Shown one piece after another: positions 27,201-38,800 of a stretch of 64,000 bases of DNA. The stretch lies in the NCBI GenBank assembly GCA_030737835.1, contig CM060849.1, forward strand, positions 4,464,001 to 4,528,000, given 5' to 3'. The DNA is from Acorus gramineus. Its lineage: Eukaryota; Streptophyta; Magnoliopsida; Acorales; Acoraceae. Below the pieces are notes generated by a model that was not told the DNA's origin, ran no database searches, and saw only the letters and a list, made by a program, of their open reading frames with translations. Positions within the stretch are counted from its first letter, which is position 1. Each line of letters starts with the position of its first letter. The translations under genes were made by a program, and so were the position numbers.

Positions 27201-29773
27201 GAAGTATTTCGCCGCGCTGCGGAGGCTGGCACTATCTCGTCTAAAACTTATCCACTTCCAAAAGAAGAGCTTGATCTTCATGGTGAGTGAAAATATCTTT
27301 TTGTTTTTATATGTTCATTTATTCATAGTGCTGAACAGTATTAGACATGATATAATTTTTATGATAGTTTGTGATGCGTTAACCTGAAGCTGATATGGTA
27401 GGATAGGTTGAAATAATATGATTTGATTTGGACTAATATTAAATTGTGAGATGCCAAAGCTATATGGCTGTTGAGTTGTTTGGGCGTTTAACATTCATCA
27501 TCATTTCTGGTTTTTAAGTAGCTGGCTGATATCTGCCATGTTTTTATAGTTTCAGTAGATACTATATTTTGATATATTTAAGCTGTTATTTGATGATCAT
27601 ATTTATAGATGGATTGTCAGGGGATAATTGGGACTTGTTGGAAAGTTTTCAAAATTATACTTGGTTATTTTATTCATGCGAAGAGATTTTTTTAATGAAC
27701 TAAAATGGTGTGAGTGAAAAGATGTGATGAAACATTGGGATTGAGAGGAGAGAGAAGATAGAAGCACAGGATCTCGAAGGGGTTGCTGGGGACTCAGGAT
27801 TGTTAAACAAAACTCCATTAAAAACATCTCTATAGCAGTTTTTGCTAAATTCTGATATTCATGTAGTAGCATGTATTTATTGATAAAAAATATCTTGCAT
27901 AAAAAACATCCTGACAAAATACATTCCAAAAATGTCTTCCTTCTAAAACAACATAACAGCACCGAAGCCATAGCAGGGTTGATTTCCCCATGTTACTAAC
28001 ATATCGCCAATATTGTTACGCCCCGAGGCGGCCGTCCTTGGAGCGTTCCAATAACATTAATATAAGGGAATCATACACAAGATGCCAGTATTGACTTCAA
28101 CAAAGTACAACGGTAACCAATAAGAATCAGATAACGCAAGCAAAGCAATGATGAGCAATGGTTAATTGAATATGCGGAAATGTAAAATATATAAAAGTCT
28201 GTGATACAAAATATTATTACAGACCGGATACTATAATCACTCTCCTGTGAGAGCCCAAAGTATAGTCAACAACAAAAGACAACATATGCAACTGACACGG
28301 ATATAATTACATACAAGAAGGAATGCTGACGTCCTCACGCTTATAGACCCAAAAGACTGGACGCAATACGCCTCACGGGAGCTCCGGCTTCTTCAAGTCT
28401 GACCCGGCCTCTACTAGAGAAATAACACGCGAGGGGTGAGCTACAAGCTTAGTGAGTGGCAAAGATGCACACATCATACGTAATAATAAATATTCCATAA
28501 AACAATATAGAGTCCCAACAACTAAGGGGAACAAATCAACAATCATAAGTGTCATACAACCCGGATCTCATCCTCACCTTCACCCCTAGGGGTGACATGG
28601 GATCATTGGAAAAAGAAAACCAAACTCGCTAACTCCCTTAACCTTACGGTAGCCCTCTCCCGGGTAGCCCTGTTCTTGATAGCCTTTCAAGATAGGTACG
28701 AAGCCACAAGAGTATTGAAATACATTTTGGGCCTCATATGATGTGGCGGCACCATCTAGGATACCTCCATCGCTGGGTAGCTTCAACACGGATACAAGGT
28801 AGGGGAGAGGAATTTCACGCTCACAATATGATACTTGTGGATCCCCCATAATCGGTGATCACTCACCGAATGATATTAAATCCAACCGAAATCATACAAC
28901 GGTGCATCATTTAGATGCAGGAGGATTAATTAAGTTCTCATGTGACTAATGTCATAGAATGACCCTGGAGACGGGTCACACGCGTGCCTAACACGGCTAG
29001 GCAAAGGGGTTTATTATTCTAAGCACATATACATAATAAACTATCTTTTAGCTAAAGATTTAAACATGGATCATGGATGCATAAGAGATTTAATCATTCA
29101 AGTAAATAGATATTCATGGTAGTGGGATTACAAGAGACAACCTAAGGCATGCTTTATACTTATGCATTCATGTATGGGCAAGTTACATTATCATACTATA
29201 AAGGGGGTATGGAAGTATAGTTATTCATACATGGGCATGATATATAAACAAGTATGGGATCCTACACAACCTACAATTCATTAATAATCCTAGCATGTTA
29301 GCTATCTAACATAGTATGAGTCCTATACAAAATAGGAGTCAAATTTACCTATCATGAAAGCTATTTAGCATGGAATAATTTAGCTATAGCAGTGCAACCT
29401 ATCTACACAAGTTAAATATAGCTTTGGGGCTCTATGGATGCACGACGCACGTCTACATGCATCGAGCTCTCCCGAATGGGTGGGTCGAACCACTCCTGGC
29501 ACTTGAATTCTTGTGCGTGGGATCCTCGAGAGCTGCAAAATATAGATAGAATAGGTGAGCAAAACATAGATAAATATTTGCACCCCCTCCCTTCCAAAAC
29601 ATGCGAAACAAGCGCCAAGCTCACATGGCAACAAGGCATGCGGACAGCGTGCCGACTGCACACGGTCAGCATGCGTGCACGCACAGCCCGCACGTGCACA
29701 GGCTGCGTGCGCCCGACATTGGCCAGCTCGTTGACATCCCCCGACAAGCTCACATGTCCGTCCGTCCCCCCCC

Positions 29774-29804
<31 letters not shown>

Positions 29805-32800
29805 ACGCACGCATTAATGCACAACCAAAATATCAACCATTCCATGTAAAACCCAACAACAATAATCACAACAGCACCAACAACAAAATGGGGAAAGAGA
29901 AATCTTCTTTTGGGAGGAGAAGGGGAGGTGAGGCTCACAAGCATACACACACAACACCTTCTCCCATCACTTCCATCTCTAAATCTCAATCTTCCCAGGA
30001 TGGCTGAACAAACAAAGAGAGGAAGAGTGAGAGGGAAGGATTGAGAGAGAGAGAGAGACCCAACAATCAATGCCCACAAAGACAATCACCCTTGCCTTTG
30101 CTTCCTTTTCACTTTTCTTTCTTTAACCTCCTTTGTTGCTGCTGAAATGGTGGGAGAGGGAACTCCAACGAGAGAGAGGGAGACAGTGTGAAGTGGGAGG
30201 GACAGAGAAGTAAAAGTCAAGAGTGATGAGTATTTCCCACCTACCAAGGCTAACATAGGTGGAGGATGAGTATAAGCTTATGACAACCCACTCACAAAAT
30301 AAAAGTCAAGAAGACTTGGTGGCCATGGCAAATGCATCACATCTAAGCGAAATATGTCACCTACCAAACCCAGTAATGCCCAAACCCGGATACCATTTTG
30401 AACTGTGAAAATTTTAAAATGATACTGGAATTTGACAAAAAAATTCCAGGTAGGCTAAATCGAATACCAGGTTAACAAATATGCAGTTAGATTTTTGAAT
30501 TGATAGCCTAAACTTCAGCAATAAATAAAAACCCGGTATTGACCGCTTCCAAAAGTGACATAACAATATTGCTGACATGTCACAGACAATTGAACCTGAT
30601 TCCGACATATTGAGTGTTGAGTCTAATCAACTGCCCAGTTCCTTACAAAAATGACAAAAAACAAGAAATGATTACTAATTGTCCAACCTTAGTTATGGGA
30701 TGCACCTATACCATATGGTTTTGCTCTAGAATGAAGTCCCATGATTTGGAGCAAATTCCAATTGGAAATTTTTTTTTTTTTTGTTTTGAAGAAAGATAGG
30801 ATATTCTATTGAATAAGAAAATCCAATTGGAAATTGGATTCAAAATACTTCGAGCATGGATCTAAAAGCTTTCGAGTGTGCATCTAGAATTGTCACTCTA
30901 GTTCCAAGATATGTATCCTGTCCAAAAATCAAGCACTAGTAGATAAAAACTATTTGTTTATTAATAAATTATTATCCTTAGTCATTTGAGAAAAATTTCT
31001 GAATGAAGCAGACGGTGTTCCTGGTTATTAGTGACTTAGTGTCACATTAGTAGCCTGATATTAATGGAATCTTGTAGATAGTGATGAGAAGGACAGAATT
31101 CTTTTATTTGTTGTCGTGTTTTTTTGTGTTTGTATCATATTTTTCAAGATTTTCCGTGTCCCGTGTCTGTGCTACATATGTGGTGACTAACACATGCTTT
31201 GTTTACTCATCCTTTGAATTGCACGCAACACTTCCATCATTGCCACTTTGCACCTTTTACCTTTAATGAAATGTGTCAATGAAAATCATCCACATGACTG
31301 CTTGGATGTTAATAGGAGATTTTGACATTCCTCCCCCCCCCCCCCCCCCGGCCTGGGCCAGCATACCTCTTTGGCTTTGGGTGCTGTCCTTTTGATAGCT
31401 GTCAAATATTTCAAGAACCTTGAATAGCAAGACTTAACAGAGACTCTACTCTGTCTTACTGTATGAATCAATCTGGATTACTAGCTGCACTGTTAGCAAC
31501 TCTGCAATTTCCTCTTCATTAAGGTTGCTTCTCTGGACATCGGACCATGTAGCTTTTGTTTGTCTAATTGTCTGGGTAAGATGTGTAATATAAATTATCT
31601 GGAGCCTTTTTAATTTGTGCTTCAATTTTTAAGGGGAGTTCCAGGACTATATCTTGTATGTACAGTAGTCATCTTCAAGTATACTATTATCAGATATATT
31701 AGATTTTTTTTTTAATCCAAATGTCAGCTTCTCACTTGAGTTTCCCATGTCCATATGCTTACTGATGGAACCATTATATTATACTGTGAAGTGTTTTTGG
31801 ACAATCTCACCTGTGCCTGTTATTTGCAAGACTTATAATGAACACTTCAAATGGATTTTTCCTATGTGAAGTGGCTGAATTTTCTGTATATTGTGTGATC
31901 CCAGGGCTTGCCCGAGATGGATGCAAATTGGATGCTTCAGCCATAGTTTACACAAGTGTCAAAGCAGCACGTGCAGCTGTGTCAATGTTGCATCAACAAG
32001 AGATAATGGGTGGGTGTGTTTGGGCACGGCAACTAGGTGGAGAGGTATATTTAAATGAAGTCTTACATTTAATTAATAAATTCATTTGCATTATGTGGAT
32101 GCCTTTGTGTGGAATATTTTTTTCTGATAAAGATTGAGTCGTCTCAGTTATATTTCTTTTGAAGAAAAGATAGGAGCTACTCATTAAGAAAAGAAAAGCC
32201 CCTTGAAGAAAACATGGGGACGAGGGGTCTTTAAGATAAGAAAAGAAATCCAAAACTGGATTACAGCAAAAGCCCACCAACATAAAAAAGGAAAATGAGT
32301 TACACCCAACCCCTAACAACACAAAAGATATGAACTGTTATCTCCTTACCATGGGAGTGGTCGACAATGTTATATTTTTTTTTTGAAATGAAAGTCAACC
32401 CTGTTATATTAAAACTGGAAACTACATCAAGATACAAGAGAGCAAAAAGAGAAGAATGAACGGATAAAGAACATAGCTAGGGGAATTTAAGGAACATCCC
32501 CCCACCACCACCCACCACCCCAACAACACAAAACAACACACGTGCCCTAGCGCACACACAATTCTCACTCTACTCCCTAGGAAGACAACCCCCCCCTCTG
32601 CTTTTAAAGTGACCTACACATGTTGCTGGCAGTCCAATGGCATCTGGAATGGATGTCTCATTTAGGTGGCCTGATGGATAATGATGATGTGCCAGCCTCA
32701 GTGCTTTTTTTGTTTGTAAAGCTGATGTTTGATCTATAGTTGCCACTTCCTGGTGATTGCTTCTTCTTGGTAGAAACCTTTTATGATGCTTCTGCTCTCT

Positions 32801-35800
32801 CTCTGTTTTCTAGTTCCCCTATAACATTATAAGTGTGCCCATTAATTACCTGTATTTCATGTATAGTCTCAAAAATAAATAAATATTGATTCATTTAATA
32901 TAACGAAAACATACAACTTCCTTTTGCTTGAATATTTCAGTGAAAGCACTTTTGAATCAGGGTTCTAGAACTTGGTCCAACTCCTCCATGTTGGCTAATA
33001 ACTGTGGTTTACAAAACACCAGTACTTCATGTTTTTTATGTTTATATGTATTTTTCTTAGAAACAGTGAAATCTAAGATTTCATTGTGATTCAGTGAATG
33101 AGGGAAAATGAATTTTGTGTAAATATCTAGTTATGATCACTTTTGAAACAGGGATCTAAAGCAAGGAAGTGGAGACTTATTGTCAGAAATATGCCATTCA
33201 AGGTAGCTGGAAGTATTGTAAGGTGGCATTCTCTCTATTTTTTTCATGGAAGGGCCCAACCAAAAGATTTAAAATTTCAATGCAGGTTACAGTTAAGGAT
33301 ATAAAGGATCTCTTTGCATCAGCAGGTTTTCTGTGGGATGTTTTAATACCAAATCAATCAGAAGAAGGGTATGCACCTCCTAATCATGTTTGTTGATTTT
33401 TTTTCATTATTTTACATCAAATATTACAAATTCTTCTATAATTGCAGATTGTCCAAGGGTTTTGCTTTTGTCTCCTTTACATGCAAGCAGGATGCTGAAC
33501 GTGTATGACTCCTGTGCATTATTTATTAATTTGTTGTTAGAATAATAAGTTGCTAAAAGTTTGCCCAAAGCAATAAGGATTTAAATATTTTTGCAGGCAA
33601 TTCAAAAAGTCAATGGGAGAGTTGTTAAAAAGAGGCCAATTGCTGTTGATTGGGCCATCTCAAAAAGAATATATGAAACTGCTTCAAAATCCGATTCACC
33701 TGCAGTAGACGGTAATGAGTGACCTATCAGCAGATTTTCTTGGGTTGTATTGATTTCTGAATATTCAATTAAATACCTTTGGTTTCTGTTAAGGAAATTG
33801 ATGATTAGTGAGTATAAAATGTGGACTGAACTTAAATCTTGGGTTGAATCCTAGATCCGATATTCATTCAACATGTTCAGTACTGCAATCTCTTGGCTGA
33901 GATGAATAATTATTATGCGTTTGGATCTAGAGTTTCATTTCAGCATAAATATTTTTTCCACTTCCCTTTATTAGCTTAGTCGGTTTTTGTTCAAGTTCCT
34001 TTGTGGTGCTGATGGACACATTCCATGGACTGATTTTGAGGGTGAGAAGAATGTTGTACAAGATAGGAGTGGGACAACAGATAAAGTTGGGATAATAAAG
34101 TACAAAATAACATTGTGATAAAACAAGTCTTTCCCCTATTTAGGAATCAGAAAACCAGCCCTTTGGATATTTACCTAATCCTTTGATTAGATGTTATCCT
34201 GTACAAAGAAATTCTCCACATATACCAGCCTCTTGATGATTTTGTGTTCCTTGTAAGCCAAGTGGCCAACAAGTTGCACAAGGAATAAGTAAAGTGAATT
34301 GGCCTCTTTTCTTCTGTCTTTCTTTATTAATTGTCTTAATCTTTATTATCCTAATGGTGAACAGTATTTCTCTTATTGAAATTTATTTGAAAACTTGGGC
34401 TTGAGCAGATTTTTTTTTTTTTTTTTTTTTGCAGAACATGACAGTGACGAAGACAGTGATGACAATATCAGTGATTTTGCTCAGGAAGATGGCACAGCTG
34501 ATGATGCCAGGATCATGGAACTCAATGATGTGAAAAATGATACAGTTCATAAAGATGACACGGCTGATGAGGAAAATCTTTCTACAGAAGTCAATTTCAC
34601 TGAGGAAGAAAATATTACTAGAAAAGTTCTTGATAACTTGATTGCTTCTGCAGAAGGGTCAGATCCTTCTTTCACTGAGGATCCTAAATCTCTAGAAAGC
34701 AATTTTGAATTGCCAAATGGAAAAAATATCAATAGCAAGCTGAACATTGAGCCTATAAAAGATTCCAGTGTAATAAAATCTGAAATTTCCAACAGAAAAG
34801 AAAAGGCAACCAAAGACTCTACCACAAAATCTGATGATCTGGAGAGAACAATATTTGTAAGCAACATTCCTTTTGATGTTGAGCATGAGGAGGTGAAAAA
34901 ACGGTTTTCTGTATTTGGCAAGGTGCAATCATATTTTCCAGTTCTCCATCCAGTTACCAAGTATGACATTTAGCTCTATATTTTTCATTTTTTATTTAAA
35001 TGATGAGAGAAATTGTTAAAAGTCAATATAAACTATAAAAACATCCTTATCTCGTCGACGTTTATATAATGTTCTTCTGTTTGGTGGTGCAGACGACCAA
35101 AAGGAAGTGCTTTTCTGAAGTTTGATACTACAATTGCAGTAGATAATGCGGTTTCAGCACATGCTTCTCCTGAACTGAGGATTTCTTTGAATGGGCGACC
35201 GTTGACTGTTTTGAAGGCATTGGATAAGGAGACAGCTCACAAGGTGGCAAAGGAGAAATCAAAAACAGAAGATGAAGACCGTCGTAACCTTTATCTGGCA
35301 AAGGTTTATTCTTCTATTGTTGAGCTGTTTTCTAGTATGCATTCAGGTAGGACAATGGGTGACTGATGTTTTTTTTTTTTCCACTGGGCAATAGGAAGGT
35401 GTCATTCTTGAGGGGACGCCAGCTGCTGAAGGTGTTTCGGAGAGTGACATGACAAAACGCAAAGCGTAATTCAATTTACTTAGTTAATGTTTTTTTTTCT
35501 CCTTGCCAAGATCATGAAATTATGCAATTATTGTGTGACCTCTAATACATATCACATTCTTGAGCATTCATCAAACACCCAATGATCCACCTGTACTATC
35601 CTAAATCCAATGTTTTTTGGGAGTTCCAAATTGGTCAAATAGGAAGTGACTTGGGAAATGCCACTATGAACATGGACTATGGACTGTGAGAACCTACTCA
35701 AGAGTGGTTGTGGCCTATGTTAGTGACCTTCGCACATAATTCCAAAGTCAAACTAGGATTACGATTAGTATGTAATGATGTAAATCCATATATTCAGCCG

Positions 35801-38800
35801 CGTCTCTTACTGAAATTATTGAAGTCTATACCCTGCATTTTGGACATGCATGAGGCACAAGGTGGACATGGCATGAACATGCGAGATACTTGCATGACAA
35901 TGGCTTCACAACATTTCCCTGATTTTTAATAATTTATGTTGTAAGGTTTTATGGCCATAAATGTATACACCATGATTGCATCTTCTCTTTGCATGAAGCT
36001 TAGGATCCTCTCACTCATCTTCATACCACTCCCCCCCCCCCCCCCCCCCCCAACTCAAAATTTCCTGTTTTTGTATTTTCAGAAATTTTTATCTCAAATC
36101 ATAATCTCTGGACTACAATCCTGGATTTCAACGTATTCTCTCAAACTTTGTTGTACCATATAAACCATACAATCTATTTTCCAAAGCCTCCACCCAAATG
36201 CTAATTTTCGGCTAATCAGTCATATTAGTAACCTAACCTTGATTTCTTTTTATCTAATCAACCATCTAAAACTTGAAGAAACTTGTCCAAGATTGTGGAT
36301 GTGGTCCCTAAGTTTAGTCCATTCCTTAAATGCTATGTTGCATGCATAGTCACGAGTACACCACAAATCATGAAAACTAGGACACAAACATGGAAAGACA
36401 TGGAATAAATAAATAAATATTTTTTATATTCTAAACTTTTTTTTTAAAAAAAATAGAAAATGCATCCGCAAAATGTAAAAAAATGGACAATTATAGTAGT
36501 GTATCAACTTTCAACTCTATTAAGATTGTAAAATTGTTTAGCTTCATGGTGTATACATTTATGACCATAAAACCTTACAACATAAATTATTAAAAATCAG
36601 GGAAATGTTGTGAAGCCATTGTCATGTAAGTGTCTCGCATGTTCATGCCATGTCCACCTTGTGCCTCATGCATGTCCAAAATGCAGAATTATCCTTGAGT
36701 TTTGGGCACTTGTGGCATATGCATGACCCGACGTGTCTAGTTAAGTGTTCGTCTTTCCTAGCTTAAATTATTCTCAATGTTCACCCGGTTCCCTGAGCCT
36801 TATTAGATTTATTCTGATGCTCTCTCACCTTGCCAACATCTGAACCTGAGTTTTACTTCGTTTTGTTAGTTTAGTTTACAAAATCCTACATCAGAAGGTA
36901 CATGATCTAAGGAAGTGACCTCCATTGCACATGACGAGGGCATCGGGGGCTTGCTCTGGGCAGAGAATGTCCATGGCTTGGGCCAACGGTGCATTCGAAA
37001 ATGTAGTGTGGCCTGAAGGATAGTCCATGGATGGTACTTTCACGGACATGCATTGCATTTGCTTTCTTCTTGTCTTATGTAATGAGGATGCCTTACAATT
37101 TCAGCTTTGCTAGATGAAACATTTGACCTGAAACTATGAAGACATGTATAATTTTTATGTTCTTTTTTATTAGTATATTTATTTAAAGGTACTGTCAAGT
37201 AATTTTTTTTTTCTATTTTTTTTCATTAGTAATGCTTCTCATATACATGCATCTGTATTGAATAACCTAGTGCTAGCATGAGGTATCATTTTTTTTATGT
37301 CATCACTTTAGATCACCTTAATTATATGTTTGGTGGAATAATCATTTTGAAATGGTAAACATTAAACAGGCTTGAAAGAAAGAAGATGGCCATGCTAAAG
37401 TCTCCAAATTTTCACGTGTCAAAAACAAGGCTCATCATGTACAATATACCAAAGTCAATGACGGAAAAGGAGCTTAAGAGGCTCTGTATAGATGCTGTTC
37501 TCTCTCGAGCTCACAAACAAAATCCTGTGATCCGACAGGTTTGGTATATGGGGCAATGAATTGGCATTATACTTTGCATTTTATTACTCAATTGATTGAC
37601 TATTTTGTTGCATTCAGGTAAAGTTTTTGACAAATTCAAAGAAAGGCAAGGATGTGGCATGTACCCATTCACGTGGAGTAGCTTTTGTTGAATTTAGCGA
37701 ACATGGACATGCAATTGTTGCTTTGAGAGTCCTAAACAATAATCCTGGTAAATACTTATTCATGACCTTTACAGTTGCTGCAATATAATGCAATGAGACT
37801 ATTAGAACAGTTATATTTGTTGCTCTGTAATTTGTAATATCTATTATGTATTTTTCCTAGCCTGAGTAGTGTAGGATTACATAGTGGGAGATAGTTCACA
37901 TTTGATGAATCTCTTCATCAAGGGTTCACATAAGGCTCTCAGAACAGTTATATTTGTTATGCATAAAGCAACTACATATAATATATCTAGTTGTGTTGCT
38001 ATACGTTTCTAGTTTCTGAAATGACTTCAGAGTTCAGATGCTATTGGTTTACAAAATATATGAATATAGTGAAGGTTACAGGAATCTCAAAAACTCAGAA
38101 CATAAATATAGAACTAAATGGATGGAGTTTAAGTCATGCAAAACAATAGTGAAATTACATGCATATGCCTGCCGATCAGTTGCTAACTCGTAAATTTCTT
38201 TTAAAAATGTCAAATGTACATGAGATGTACCTCTCATTTAATAAAATATACTCATTTTTAGGCTTCTATAACTCTCGAGCTCTTTTATTCCACTATCTAA
38301 CTGAATGGCAAATGGAGGAGGAAAAATAGGTTCAGAAAAAAAACTAAAAGAAACTCTGTTATTCTATAACCTATAATATTATGAGATTATACTTGTGTAA
38401 GACAATATCACATGATTTTTTCATACCTATCATTCATATATTTGAATCATATCAGAATTTGGTTGGTGCAGTTGATTGTTGTTGCGTATTTGGTTTCTAA
38501 GTGTATACTTTTCATTTATTAAACTGAATCAGGCAGGTGAGACAATGAAGATTTTCTGAGAATTTTAGGCCATCTTTAATAATGAGATTGAAACAGACAA
38601 TGTTGAATAAAATATTTCAAACATGATGAAATTGTGAAATTATACTGTTTATTGTATACCCAAATATGAGGCAGTCTATGTATCACTATCGGTATAATTG
38701 GAATGGCGTGTCATGCTGTTAGATGATGCATGTTGTGTGCAACATTGATTGCTAGTTGACCATGGTGTGCACCCTGAAATTTTATTTATTTATTATTATT

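Noticed and set aside
29380..29849. Overlapping frames around the 25-base C run
   Set aside because: Glycine/proline runs from the homopolymer within a solo LTR; no gene evidence.
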